Assembly (NCBI GenBank): GCA_965226245.1
Contig: CBDDCL010000015.1
Location: 5,828,001-5,892,000, forward strand
Direction of reading: 5' to 3'
Source of the DNA: CBDCYS01 sp965226245
GTDB taxonomy: Bacteria; Acidobacteriota; Terriglobia; Bryobacterales; UBA6623
DNA: 64,000 bases
Shown: positions 1-9,670 of the stretch, in pieces
Position numbering within the stretch: position 1 is the stretch's first letter
How the letters are laid out: the number at the start of each line of letters is the position of its first letter
The notes under the pieces: generated by a model
Databases searched by the model: none
Seen by the model: only the letters and a program-made list of their open reading frames with translations
What the model was told of the DNA's origin: nothing
Program-made: the position numbers and the translations under genes

Positions 1-22
1 GAAATCAAACCAACAACAAATC

Positions 23-1210
23 ATGAAGATCACCAACCTCGAAGTCGTCAACCTGCGATTCACCTACCCGCCCGGCAAGGAGTTCAACTATGCCGGCGGC
101 GTCTGCACCGGCCGCCTCTCCTCGCTGATCCGGGTGTCGACCGACTCCGGCATCGAAGGCATCGGCTCCGTTTACTCCCACCCCGATCTGGTGCGCATGA
201 TCGTCGAGCAGCAATTGCGCGACCTGTTGATTGACGAAGACCCTCTGGACATCGAAGGCATTTGGGAGAAGAACTACCGCATCACCCGCTGGTATGGGCG
301 CAAAGGCGCCGCCATGTCCGCCCTGGGAGGAATCGACATTGCCCTCTGGGACATTCGCGGGAAAGCGGCAGGCAAGCCGGTCTACCAACTGCTCGGCTCG
401 GAGCGGCACAGCGTCCCTGCTTACGCCAGCGGCCTTTTGTGGAAAAATGACCCTGGCGAACTGGCGGACGAAGCGGCCCGCCACCTCTCCAACGGCTTTC
501 GCGCCATGAAGACGCGCCTTGGCAAGAACTACGAATATGACCTCGCCGCCTTGCAAGCCATCCGCAACGAGATCGGCCCCGGGAACCGCCTCATGGTCGA
601 CGGAAACGCCCGCTACTCGCTCGAGCAAGCACGGCGCCTGATCCCCCACTTTCAAAAGGCGAATATCTTTTGGCTGGAGGAGCCCTTCACTCCCGAGGAC
701 TTCGACAGCTACCTGGCGTTGCGGCCCGATTGCGAAAAGATTCCGCTAGCCGCCGGCGAAAACGACTTTGGCGTTCAGGGATTCATCGAACTGATAGACC
801 GGCAACTTGTGGATATCGTACAGCCCGACGCCTCCCGCGCCGGCGGCATCACCGAATGCCGGCGCATCGGTGAACTCGCGACCGAACGCGGCTTTCGCGT
901 GGCGACCCACACCTGGAGCGATGCAGTCGCCCTCGTCGCCAATATGCACGTCATCGCGTCCTTGCCCAACAGCATCACCGTGGAAGTCGACCAAACCGGC
1001 AATCCGTTCATCGAAGACTTGCTGGCAGAGCCACTAAAAGTAGTGGACGGCGAGATCGCCATGCCCCAAAGGCCCGGTCTGGGAATTGAGCTGAACGAGG
1101 AAATCGTCGAGCGCTACGCACTGCCCGCCGGCACGCCAACGCCCGAGGGAAACTATTCCGATATGTTCTTCGGCCGCCGTTACTACGCGCCCGCCGGCCC
1201 CTACTCATAA
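23..1210 (+). CDS. Mandelate racemase/muconate lactonizing enzyme-type (enolase superfamily) sugar-acid dehydratase
   Basis: This 395-residue cytosolic protein has the length and layout of the mandelate-racemase branch of the enolase superfamily, which abstracts the proton next to a carboxylate, usually to dehydrate an acid sugar. The expected residues are visible: a KTR triad at K163/R165, metal ligands D193 (VDGN), E219 (LEEP) and E246 (AGEN), and the D269-H296 dyad (QPDAS and THTWS). The second base position is Arg rather than the Lys common in the family, which limits substrate prediction. The ATG start follows an AT-rich leader at the window edge. No downstream partner is on the same strand. 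The substrate is unknown; an acid-sugar dehydratase is more likely than a racemase. Confidence 0.85.
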   Translation: MKITNLEVVNLRFTYPPGKEFNYAGGVCTGRLSSLIRVSTDSGIEGIGSVYSHPDLVRMIVEQQLRDLLIDEDPLDIEGIWEKNYRITRWYGRKGAAMSALGGIDIALWDIRGKAAGKPVYQLLGSERHSVPAYASGLLWKNDPGELADEAARHLSNGFRAMKTRLGKNYEYDLAALQAIRNEIGPGNRLMVDGNARYSLEQARRLIPHFQKANIFWLEEPFTPEDFDSYLALRPDCEKIPLAAGENDFGVQGFIELIDRQLVDIVQPDASRAGGITECRRIGELATERGFRVATHTWSDAVALVANMHVIASLPNSITVEVDQTGNPFIEDLLAEPLKVVDGEIAMPQRPGLGIELNEEIVERYALPAGTPTPEGNYSDMFFGRRYYAPAGPYS

Positions 1211-1454
1211 AGCTCACAAAACAGTTTCGGGGGCCGCGAGGCGGTACGCCTGCGCTGGGAAAAGGAGGCCGCCTACTACCGAAACTCGTCACTGGTCTTT
1301 GCCGAACCAAGCCACCGGGAAGAGCTGCCCACCCGGGTACGAGAAACCGCCAAGATTCTTGAGAATCCGCAACCACCCCGGCGTTGAAAGACTACCCCAA
1401 ATGGGGCCTTACCGCGCCGGAGCACATGCGGTCACCAAGCCGGCGGTATTGCGG

Positions 1455-2501
1455 CTAGTCGGAGACTCCAAAACTCTCGACCACTCTTCTGGCGAGATAA
1501 TTCGCGATGCCGGCTTCGTTGCGGACAGATTCCATATAAGCAGTCCGCAGGAGTTGATCCTTGCGGTTCAACAGGGTCTCCCGGATACTTTGCTGCACGC
1601 GCGGATCGGAGAATTTGCGCTGCCCGGCGGGCTCTCGTGAAATCAGCTTGATGATGCGAAACTCACTGCCGGAGCGGATAATCGGCGAGATTTCCCCGGG
1701 CGACAACGAGGCCACGACGCGCCGCAAGGCGATCGCGGTTTTTTCCAGAGCCGACTGGGGAATGAACCCCAAGTCTCCTCCATTGCTCGTTGAAACGGGG
1801 TCTTCGGAGTAGTTGCCCGCAACGATATCGAACGCTTCGCCGTTCTGAAGACGCTGCTGCAGCATTTCGATCTTTGCCTGGGCCGTCTCTTCATCCTTTG
1901 CGTCGTCATTTTTGTAGTTGGGTACCGGGACTTCCGGCGTGGCCGTGACCAGGATCTGCGCTAAATGAATCTGCTGTTCCGGCAGGTGGAAGCTGGGTTT
2001 GTTCTCGTCATAATACTTGCGGATCTCAGCTTGGGAAACGGACATTTTCGATGTGATTTCTTTGTTAAAGAGCTTATCGATGGTGATCGTGCGGCGTAGC
2101 TCGGCCTGGTACTCCGCCAATGTGAGACCTCGCTCTTCAAGCTGCTTTTCGAAATCGCTGGGGTCATTGAATGGCGCCCGTTGTCCATCCAGCTTTGCCT
2201 GAACCTCGGAGTCAACAGCCATGAGTCCGAGCTTCTCGGCCCGCTGGAGGATCACATGGCGGTCGATCAGCTCCCGCAACACCGTGAGCCGCAACATCTG
2301 GGACTGGTCTTCAGAGGCCGGATCCGTGACATCCGGCACTTGAGCCTGTAGGTAGCGTTCCAGCTCGGCGAAGGTGATCTTGTAGCCGTTAACCTCGGCC
2401 GCAATGGCCGGATCCGGACGCCCCTGGCAGCCGCAGAGGAGCAGAAACGCGGACGTCAAGGCAATGCCGAATGATCGAAGATAGACGGAACTGGACGCCA
2501 T
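1455..2501 (-). CDS. SurA/PpiC-type peptidyl-prolyl cis-trans isomerase lipoprotein
   Basis: The start at 2501 (MASSSVYLRS) gives a short hydrophobic signal ending in a lipobox, LLLCGC, so the mature protein should be a lipid-anchored envelope chaperone. A SurA-like N-terminal domain (VNGYKITFAELERYL onward) is followed by a parvulin rotamase domain (QIHLAQILV ... GGDLGFIPQSALEK). Such proteins isomerise peptidyl-prolyl bonds in exported, often outer-membrane, proteins. The open frame continues upstream to 2642 but lacks signal-peptide character there. An ATG at 2510 is an alternative start. It lies 202 bp downstream of rplQ on the same strand and could be read from the ribosomal transcript or from its own promoter in that gap. 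Confidence 0.85.
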   Translation of the reverse strand: MASSSVYLRSFGIALTSAFLLLCGCQGRPDPAIAAEVNGYKITFAELERYLQAQVPDVTDPASEDQSQMLRLTVLRELIDRHVILQRAEKLGLMAVDSEVQAKLDGQRAPFNDPSDFEKQLEERGLTLAEYQAELRRTITIDKLFNKEITSKMSVSQAEIRKYYDENKPSFHLPEQQIHLAQILVTATPEVPVPNYKNDDAKDEETAQAKIEMLQQRLQNGEAFDIVAGNYSEDPVSTSNGGDLGFIPQSALEKTAIALRRVVASLSPGEISPIIRSGSEFRIIKLISREPAGQRKFSDPRVQQSIRETLLNRKDQLLRTAYMESVRNEAGIANYLARRVVESFGVSD

Positions 2502-2703
2502 TATCACCATTTTAGTTGAGAACGCGTCGAGGCCTTGTAACGCGCGGGCAAGCCCAGGCCACAGCCCTGAAGGAAAAACCAAAGCAGGGAGTGAACGAAC
2601 CGCCGTCAGGGGCGTTCGAAGGAAGGTCAGTCCCTCGCGCACGGGCGAGCCGCCAAGTGCGCCGGCGCGGATCTGTCCGGCAAGAGTTGCGAAATCAGCC
2701 TGG

Positions 2704-3157
2704 CTATTTTTCAGGTGATTCTTCTTTTACGGTTTCAGCGGCCTCGGCTTCCTGCTGCTGTTTCATGCGTTCCTCGCGCCGCTTGCGGCGCTCTTCGGTG
2801 CGCTTCTTCAGCTCGGAACCGAGCAGTTCAATCAAGGCCAGCTCGGCGCCGTCACCTTTGCGGGGCCCCAGACGCACAACCCTCGTATAACCGCCGTTTC
2901 GCTGCGCAAAACGCGGCCCAAGGTTGTCAAACAACTTCTTTACCGCTCCCGGAGTATTGAGAAACGCGGCCGCCTGCCGGCGAGAATGGAGCGTATCACG
3001 CTTGGCGAGAGTGATCATCTTTTCGACAACCGGCTTCACGGCCTTCGCCTTGGTGACCGTGGTCACCACGCGGTCCCGCAGAATCACGTTGGTCGTCAAA
3101 CCCCGCAACAGGGCGCGGCGCGCCGAAGGGTTCCGCTGGAGCTTGAATCCGCCTTTC

Positions 3158-3168
<11 letters not shown>
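2704..3168 (-). CDS. rplQ: 50S ribosomal protein L17
   Basis: The product opens with MRHRKGGFKLQRNPSARRAL, the conserved L17 N-terminus, and keeps the FLNTPGAVKKLFDNL and NGGYTRVVRLGPRKGDGA blocks. At 154 residues it is longer than the roughly 120-residue core because of a charged, Glu/Arg-rich tail after residue 120 (KKRTEERRKRREERMKQQ). It is the last gene of the alpha operon, and its start overlaps the end of rpoA by 11 bp, which suggests translational coupling. Confidence 0.97.
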
Positions 3169-4192
<1,024 letters not shown>

Positions 4193-4262
4193 TACGATCT
4201 GTTCTCCACCTTTATTCAGTTCCCGGCGCTTGGCCGGCGGCCCGTGCGAAATGCTCTTGGGG

Positions 4263-4898
4263 CTATCTGGAGTAAAGCTCGACGATCAACTGTTCATTGA
4301 TCGGGATCTGCACCAGCTCATCCCGGCGAGGCTGGCCGGTGACCTTGGCGCTCATGTTCTCTCGGTCGACTTCCAGCCAGCCGGGAGCCAGCATATGAGC
4401 CGTACTCTCGAGAGTGGCGGCCAGACCCGCGTGTTTGCGGTGGCTTTCGCGAATCGCGACGAGGTCCCCGGGCTTCACCAAGTAGGAGGGAATGTTGACC
4501 TTGCGGCCGTTCACTTCCACATGGCCGTGCGAAACCACCTGCCTCGCCTGGGCGCGGCTTGTCCCGAAGCCGATACGGAACACGACGTTATCCAGGCGGC
4601 GCTCCAGCAACGAGAGCAGATTTTCGCCGACAACGCCCTTCATCTTGGCGGCTTTCTTGTAATAATTGCGGAACTGCCGTTCAAGAACGCCGTAGATGCG
4701 GCGCACCTTCTGCTTCTCCCGAAGTTGCAGGCCGTAACCAAGCATCCTTTTCGGGCGAGCCGTCTTACCGTGCTGACCGGGGAAGTAGTTGCGTTTCTCG
4801 ATGGCGCAACTCGTCCCGTAACATCGTTCGCCCTTCAGAAAGAGCTTCATTCCTTCTCGCCGGCATAACCGGCACACCGCGGATCTATATCGCGCCAT
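4263..4898 (-). CDS. rpsD: 30S ribosomal protein S4 (zinc-binding type)
   Basis: The start at MARYRSAVC gives the normal S4 N-terminus; the frame opens five codons earlier, but those residues are not conserved. C9, C12, C26 and C31 form the four-cysteine zinc site of C+ S4 proteins. The S4 RNA-binding domain (LLSLLERRLDNVVFRIGF ... RQVVSHGHVEVNGRKVNIPS) is intact. S4 nucleates 30S assembly by binding 16S rRNA, and in many bacteria it is the autoregulator of the alpha operon. It lies 60 bp after rpsK. Confidence 0.97.
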   Translation of the reverse strand: MARYRSAVCRLCRREGMKLFLKGERCYGTSCAIEKRNYFPGQHGKTARPKRMLGYGLQLREKQKVRRIYGVLERQFRNYYKKAAKMKGVVGENLLSLLERRLDNVVFRIGFGTSRAQARQVVSHGHVEVNGRKVNIPSYLVKPGDLVAIRESHRKHAGLAATLESTAHMLAPGWLEVDRENMSAKVTGQPRRDELVQIPINEQLIVELYSR

Positions 4899-4958
4899 TT
4901 TCTTCTCTGGCAACCAGTTTCATAGCCATTCTCTCCGCCGGTCTGCCATCAACCAGGA

Positions 4959-5363
4959 TCATACGCGCCGTTTCTTGGGCGGCCGGCAGCCGTTATGCGG
5001 TATCGGGGTCACGTCTCGGATCGATTTGACGGAGATACCCGCGGTAGCCAAGGCACGAATCGCCGATTCACGCCCTCCGCCAGGGCCTTTCACTCGAACC
5101 GTAACCGACCGCAGACCGTGGTCTTTGGCGGCATTCGCGGCCGTCAAGCAGGCTTGTTGGGCGGCGAAGGAAGTGCCCTTTTGCGAACCGCGAAAACCCA
5201 GCGAACCCGCGCTCGACCAGGCAATCACTTTCCCGTCCAAGTCACTAATCGTCACAATCGTGTTGTTGAAGGTCGCCTTGATGTGGACGACGCCCACGGA
5301 GATCGACTTCCTCACACGACTCTTGAATTTTTTCTTGCCGCTCTTTCCTTTTGCCTTCGCCAT
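4959..5363 (-). CDS. rpsK: 30S ribosomal protein S11
   Basis: This 134-residue protein has a basic N-terminus, then GVVHIKATFNNTIVTISD and the conserved end SIRDVTPIPHNGCRPPKKRRV. S11 lies on the platform of the small subunit near the mRNA exit and the decoding centre. It falls between rpsM (25 bp upstream) and rpsD, the normal alpha-operon order. Confidence 0.98.
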   Translation of the reverse strand: MAKAKGKSGKKKFKSRVRKSISVGVVHIKATFNNTIVTISDLDGKVIAWSSAGSLGFRGSQKGTSFAAQQACLTAANAAKDHGLRSVTVRVKGPGGGRESAIRALATAGISVKSIRDVTPIPHNGCRPPKKRRV

Positions 5364-5388
5364 CGTTCCTCAACAAACAGAAGTCGAA

Positions 5389-5772
5389 TTACTTTTTCGC
5401 CAGCTTGCGCTTGTTTGCAATCGCGCCGCGGCGCGGCCCTTTGCGGGTCCGCGCATTGGTGTGGGTCCGCTGACCGCGAACCGGCAGCCCGCGCCGGTGA
5501 CGCAGACCGCGGTAGCAGCCAATTTCCATGAGGCGGCGGATGTTGAGGGCAATCTCGCTGCGGAGATCGCCTTCCACCTGTCCTTCGGCCTCCAGGATTT
5601 TCCTCAAGCTCGTGATCTCATCGTCGGTGAGATCGCCCATCTTCGTGCCGAAATCGATTCCGGCGCGGTAAAGAAGCGATTTCGCCCGCGTTCGGCCGAT
5701 GCCGTAGACGTAGGTCAACGAGATCTCGGCCCGCTTGTGATTCGGCAAGTCAACGCCTTCAATGCGCGCCAT
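5389..5772 (-). CDS. rpsM: 30S ribosomal protein S13
   Basis: MARIEGVDLPNHKRAEISLTY is the typical S13 N-terminus. The helix-turn-helix and the C-terminal extension GLPVRGQRTHTNARTRKGP follow, for 127 residues in total. S13 sits at the head of the 30S subunit and contacts P-site tRNA and the B1 bridges. The gene begins the alpha operon proper, 42 bp after rpmJ. Confidence 0.98.
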   Translation of the reverse strand: MARIEGVDLPNHKRAEISLTYVYGIGRTRAKSLLYRAGIDFGTKMGDLTDDEITSLRKILEAEGQVEGDLRSEIALNIRRLMEIGCYRGLRHRRGLPVRGQRTHTNARTRKGPRRGAIANKRKLAKK

Positions 5773-5814
5773 GGCTCATCCTCCAAACGAGTCGCAGGTG
5801 TGGTGTGTGCGCCA

Positions 5815-5928
5815 TCATCCCTGCCTCTGCTTGTGCTTCGGGTTCTCGCAGATGACCCGCACCACGCCCTTGCGGCGGACCACCTTGCACTTCAGACATA
5901 GTTTCTTAACGGAAGCTCTTACTTTCAT
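5815..5928 (-). CDS. rpmJ: 50S ribosomal protein L36 (zinc-ribbon type)
   Basis: A 37-codon frame encodes MKVRASVKKLCLKCKVVRRK and ends in the CENPKHKQRQG block. C11, C14, C27 and H32 are the zinc ligands of the C+ form of L36. It lies 2 bp after infA and 42 bp before rpsM, its standard location. The gene is short but unmistakable from sequence and position. Confidence 0.97.
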   Translation of the reverse strand: MKVRASVKKLCLKCKVVRRKGVVRVICENPKHKQRQG

Positions 5929-5930
5929 GC

Positions 5931-6161
5931 TCAGTACCGTTGTGTAATCCGCCCTCTGCCCGCATCGAAGCGTGACAACTCTACGCGAACCTTGTCACCA
6001 GGCAACAGCCGCAAGAAATCATTGCCGCGGCGACCCGAAACATGGGCCACCACGCTGGATTGATTCTCAAGCCGCAGCCGAAACAGTTCATTTGGCAAAC
6101 GGGCAGTGACGGTCGCGGTCACTGCCACGGCTGCCTCGTCATCTTCCTTCTCTTGCCGCAA
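5931..6161 (-). CDS. infA: Translation initiation factor IF-1
   Basis: This 76-residue single-OB-fold protein matches IF-1 through TARLPNELFRLRLENQ, VAHVSGRRGNDFLRLLPGDK and the C-terminal RGRITQRY. IF-1 occupies the ribosomal A site during initiation. The N-terminal stretch (MRQEKEDDEAAVAVTATV) is a little longer and more divergent than usual, and the lysine-rich end of the protein is trimmed. Its position between map and rpmJ supports the call. Confidence 0.93.
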   Translation of the reverse strand: MRQEKEDDEAAVAVTATVTARLPNELFRLRLENQSSVVAHVSGRRGNDFLRLLPGDKVRVELSRFDAGRGRITQRY

Positions 6162-6177
6162 GGTTCTTCCTTCAAAC

Positions 6178-6945
6178 TCAGGCGGTCAGCACCCAAGGTC
6201 CGTTGTCCGTGACGGCGACGCAGTGTTCATAGTGCGCCGCGTTGGAACCATCGGTCGTCACCGCCGTCCAGCGGTCACCTAAAACACGCGTGTCGGGCGC
6301 GCCGGCCGCAACCATCGGCTCAATCGCCAGCACCATTCCCGGACGAAGCCTGGGGTTAGAGAGCCTGCGGTCAATGAAGTTGGGAACATTCGGCGATTCG
6401 TGCAGCTTGGCGCCGATGCCGTGGCCCACGAATTCCCGGACGATCGAGAAGCCGTTCCCTTCCACGTAGTTCTCAACCGTTCCACAAACATCGAACAGGC
6501 GGCGTCCGGCTACCATCTGTTCGATTGCCAGTTCCAGCGACTTTTGGGTCACTTCGAGCAGGCGCTGGGTCTCGGGCGAGATCTTGCCTACCGGCACCGT
6601 TGTCGCCGAGTCGCCGTAATAACCGTCCAGTTGCACTCCCATGTCGATCTTCAGGATGTCGCCCTCCTTTAACACGCGCTTAGCCGAAGGCACTCCGTGG
6701 ACCACTTCCTCGTTGATCGAAGTACACAGAACCGTCGGGAAACGCCTGCCGGCCGCGGGGACGTAATAGCCCTTAAACGCCGCGCGCGCGCCAGCCTGCT
6801 TCACTCGTTTCTCGGCCACAACCTCAAGGTCCAATGTCGTCACGCCTGGTTTGACCATTTCCGACAACTCGTTCAAAGTCTTGCGCACCAGCTCACCGGC
6901 GGCGCGCATCTTCTGCAATTCGGACGGGCTTTTTCGGATGATCAT
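6178..6945 (-). CDS. map: Type I methionine aminopeptidase
   Basis: The enzyme removes the N-terminal methionine from nascent proteins using two metal ions. The 255 residues show the class Ia fold without an N-terminal extension. The metal-binding and catalytic blocks are KIDMGVQLDGYYGDSATT, FVGHGIGAKLHESPNVPNF and LAIEPMV. It overlaps adk by 4 bp (ATGA), and infA follows 16 bp later, the common secY-adk-map-infA order. Confidence 0.97.
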   Translation of the reverse strand: MIIRKSPSELQKMRAAGELVRKTLNELSEMVKPGVTTLDLEVVAEKRVKQAGARAAFKGYYVPAAGRRFPTVLCTSINEEVVHGVPSAKRVLKEGDILKIDMGVQLDGYYGDSATTVPVGKISPETQRLLEVTQKSLELAIEQMVAGRRLFDVCGTVENYVEGNGFSIVREFVGHGIGAKLHESPNVPNFIDRRLSNPRLRPGMVLAIEPMVAAGAPDTRVLGDRWTAVTTDGSNAAHYEHCVAVTDNGPWVLTA

Positions 6946-7616
6946 CCGCGTTTCAAAAGTTCAAGAATCCGCGCCGAAATCTTATCCTGGGTCAGGGCCC
7001 CGTCGATCGAATGAATCTTCTCGCCCTTATCCCGAAACACCTCAAAGACCGGCAAAGTCTGACGCTCATACGCCAGCAAACGCTCACCGATGACTTCTTC
7101 ACGATCGTCTGTTCGCACTACCAGCCGCGCCTGACAGACATCACAGACGTCGGTAATCTTAGGCGGATGCGAGTGGATGTTGTAGATAGCCCCGCACTTC
7201 GGGCAGAGTTGTCGGCCGGTGATTCGCTGAATAAGTTCATTATAACCAATCTTGATTTCGATCACCGTCGGCCGATGACCAAGCGATTCCATCAAGCATT
7301 CGATCTTCGCCGCCTGTCTCGCGGTCCTGGGATAACCGTCCAATAAGAACCCGCGACGGCAATCCGTTTTCCGAAGCCGGGCGTCCGCCAGCCCATTCAC
7401 CATTTCGTCGCCGACAAGCCGGCCCGCCGCGATCTCCTCCTGCGCCTTTTGACCCAACTCGGAGCCGCGCTGGATCTCCTCGCGAATCATGTCACCCGTG
7501 GAAATCTGCGGAATCCCGTATCGTGCGGCGATTTTCTTCGCCTGTGTACCCTTGCCCGCTCCAGGCGGGCCGAACAGAATAAGGGCTCCGATTCCGTCTG
7601 CGTCCGCCGGGCTCAT
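6942..7616 (-). CDS. adk: Adenylate kinase with zinc-binding LID
   Basis: Adenylate kinase interconverts ATP, ADP and AMP. The P-loop GPPGAGKGT is at residues 16-24, and the AMP-binding and catalytic Arg segments (LDGYPRT, RKTDCRRG) follow. The LID domain has two Cys pairs, CPKC and CDVC, so it belongs to the long zinc-binding form also found in many Gram-positive bacteria. The N-terminal MSPADADGIGA is an extra dozen residues before the core. It is 44 bp downstream of secY and overlaps map. Confidence 0.97.
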   Translation of the reverse strand: MSPADADGIGALILFGPPGAGKGTQAKKIAARYGIPQISTGDMIREEIQRGSELGQKAQEEIAAGRLVGDEMVNGLADARLRKTDCRRGFLLDGYPRTARQAAKIECLMESLGHRPTVIEIKIGYNELIQRITGRQLCPKCGAIYNIHSHPPKITDVCDVCQARLVVRTDDREEVIGERLLAYERQTLPVFEVFRDKGEKIHSIDGALTQDKISARILELLKRG

Positions 7617-7660
7617 ACTGCGCGTCTCGGATCCAAGCTGCTTCCTGCCTAACGGCCTGG

Positions 7661-9043
7661 CTAGGCGAACGACCGCCTCCCGCGAATTCTTCCAGCCCGC
7701 GGAGTAAAGCCTTCATAGTGCCGCATAATCAACTGCGCTTCGATCTGGTTGACCGTGTCCATGGCGACACCGACAACGATCAACAGTGACGTTCCGCCGA
7801 AGTAAAAGTTGACGTTCAGCCCCTCGAGAATCCAGCGGGGAACCACCGTGTCCGCCCAATTCCCGATCAATGGCAGGTGGTGCACCCTGGCGCCGGCGAT
7901 CATCAAATCCGGAATCACGGAAATCAAAGCCAGGTACAGACCGCCCACCATGGTGATCTTGGTCAGGATCTGGTTAATATGCTCGGCGGTCGGCTTACCC
8001 GACCGGATTCCGGGTATGAAACCGCCGTACTTCCTCATGTTGTCGGCGACTTCAGTCGGATTAAAAATAATGGACACGTAAAAGAAACAGAAGAAGACAA
8101 TCAACCCGACGTAGAGCAGCTCGTACAACGGCTCGCCATAGGAAACCGTCGCCAGCAGATTTGTGAGATAAGGACTGTCCTGAAACACCAGCGCCAGAGT
8201 CTGGGGAAAGGCCAGCATCGAAGAGGCGAAGATCACCGGGATCACGCCGCCTGAGTTCACCTTCAAAGGCAGGTGTGTCGACTGCCCGCCCATCATGCGG
8301 CGTCCCACAACGCGCCGCGCATACTGCACCGGGATACGGCGCTCGGCGCGCTCGACCATCACGATAAACGCGACAACGAGAACCATCATGAACAGGATCA
8401 TGGCCAGTTGCAGCATATTCCACTGGCGTGTCACGAACACGTTCTCGTAGAGGTTCCTTCCGGCGCTCGGCAGCCCGACCACAATGCCGGCGAAGATGAT
8501 CAGCGACATGCCGTTGCCGATGCCGCGGTCGCTGATCTGCTCGCCGAGCCACATAATAAAAGCCGTGCCCGTTGTCAGCGTCAGCACCGTCATGAAGACA
8601 AAGCCGATACCAGCCTCGCCCAGGCCGCCGCGCTGCAGCATGAAGGAGATGCCCGAGCCCTGGATAATGCTGAGCCCGATCGTCAGATAACGCGTCCACT
8701 GCGTGATCTTGCGCCGCCCCAGCTCGCCCTCTTTTTGAAGTTTTTCGAGCGTAGGGATCACGATCGTCAGCAACTGCAAGATGATCGACGCCGTGATATA
8801 GGGCATGATGCCCAGCGCGAAAATCGTCATCTGGCTGAGCTGGCCGCCGGAAAACAAATCCATGAAACCCAGAGCCGTGCCCGCGGCCTGCTCGAACTGC
8901 CGCTGCAACTCTTCGGTATTGATGCCCGGAGTGGGAATATGGCCGCCGATGCGGTAGACCGCCAGCATCGCCAGCGTGAAAAGCACGCGCCTGCGCAGAT
9001 CCGGGATACGGAAGACGTTGACGATGGTATCGAGGAGCTTCAT
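7661..9043 (-). CDS. secY: Preprotein translocase subunit SecY
   Basis: SecY is the channel of the Sec translocon in the inner membrane. The 460-residue product begins MKLLDTIVNVFRIPDLRRR and has ten predicted membrane spans, including the plug region GLGFMDLFSGGQ-like segment (GTALGFMDLFSGGQLSQMTI) and the C-terminal RHYEGFTPRAGRIRGR. Its start overlaps the rplO stop by 4 bp (ATGA). Confidence 0.98.
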   Translation of the reverse strand: MKLLDTIVNVFRIPDLRRRVLFTLAMLAVYRIGGHIPTPGINTEELQRQFEQAAGTALGFMDLFSGGQLSQMTIFALGIMPYITASIILQLLTIVIPTLEKLQKEGELGRRKITQWTRYLTIGLSIIQGSGISFMLQRGGLGEAGIGFVFMTVLTLTTGTAFIMWLGEQISDRGIGNGMSLIIFAGIVVGLPSAGRNLYENVFVTRQWNMLQLAMILFMMVLVVAFIVMVERAERRIPVQYARRVVGRRMMGGQSTHLPLKVNSGGVIPVIFASSMLAFPQTLALVFQDSPYLTNLLATVSYGEPLYELLYVGLIVFFCFFYVSIIFNPTEVADNMRKYGGFIPGIRSGKPTAEHINQILTKITMVGGLYLALISVIPDLMIAGARVHHLPLIGNWADTVVPRWILEGLNVNFYFGGTSLLIVVGVAMDTVNQIEAQLIMRHYEGFTPRAGRIRGRRSFA

Positions 9044-9483
9044 GAAGCGGCCAACTCCGCCTTGCCGCCGGCGGCTTCGATCTTCTCCCGCGCGGATTTC
9101 GAAAAACGGTGCGCCGTCACCGTGATCGCCCGGGAAAGCTCCCCTCCGCCGAGAACCTTGAGCCCCTCGCCGAGCTTCTTGAGCAGCCCTTTTTGCCTGA
9201 GAGCGGCGGCGTCGAAGGCGTCACCTTCGAGCTTGGCGAGCTGTCCCACGTTCATGATGGCGAATTCTTTCCGGAATATGTTGTGGAAACCGCGTTTTGG
9301 GACACGCCTGACGAGCGGCATCTGACCGCCCTCGAATCCGCGCTTGCGGGAGTAGCCGCTGCGCGACTTTTGGCCATTCTCGCCCCGGCCGGACGTCTTC
9401 CCGAGCCCGGAGCCGAAACCCCGCCCGACTCGCTTGCGGCGATGGTTCTGTCCCTTCGGAGGATGCAATTCGCTCAAGTTCAT
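9040..9483 (-). CDS. rplO: 50S ribosomal protein L15
   Basis: The protein opens with MNLSELHPPKGQNHRRKRVG and continues with the Gly/Lys-rich loop GRGFGSGLGKTSGRGENGQK and EGGQMPLVRRVPKRGF, the typical extended L15 tail. It has 147 residues. L15 binds 23S rRNA and takes part in late 50S assembly. Both ends overlap neighbours by 4 bp (rpmD before, secY after), indicating tight translational coupling. Confidence 0.98.
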   Translation of the reverse strand: MNLSELHPPKGQNHRRKRVGRGFGSGLGKTSGRGENGQKSRSGYSRKRGFEGGQMPLVRRVPKRGFHNIFRKEFAIMNVGQLAKLEGDAFDAAALRQKGLLKKLGEGLKVLGGGELSRAITVTAHRFSKSAREKIEAAGGKAELAAS

Positions 9484-9659
9484 TTTGTCACTTCCAGCAG
9501 GTGGGGAATCTTGCTCACCATGCCGCGGGTAGCTTCATCGTCGGGCCGCTCCACGGTCTGATTGAGGCGGCGCAAAGCCAGCCCCTTCACGACCTTTTTT
9601 AGCTTCTTCGGGGAGCCGATTGGGCTTTTGACTAATCGTATTTTGATTGTGCCCGCCAT
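9480..9659 (-). CDS. rpmD: 50S ribosomal protein L30
   Basis: A 59-codon frame encodes MAGTIKIRLVKSPIGSPKK and then LRRLNQTVERPDDEATRGMV, which is the L30 signature. It ends HLLEVTK, with its stop codon overlapping the rplO start (ATGA). It lies 11 bp after rpsE. Position and sequence both fit the spc operon. Confidence 0.97.
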   Translation of the reverse strand: MAGTIKIRLVKSPIGSPKKLKKVVKGLALRRLNQTVERPDDEATRGMVSKIPHLLEVTK

Positions 9660-9670
9660 CGTTTTTCCTT

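Noticed and set aside
5..655. Minus-strand frame opposite the first enolase-superfamily gene
   Set aside because: Shadow frame; the plus strand carries all catalytic residues of a known family.
8273..9325. 350-codon plus-strand frame opposite secY and rplO
   Set aside because: Artefact of opposite-strand codon bias, with no start context or domain.
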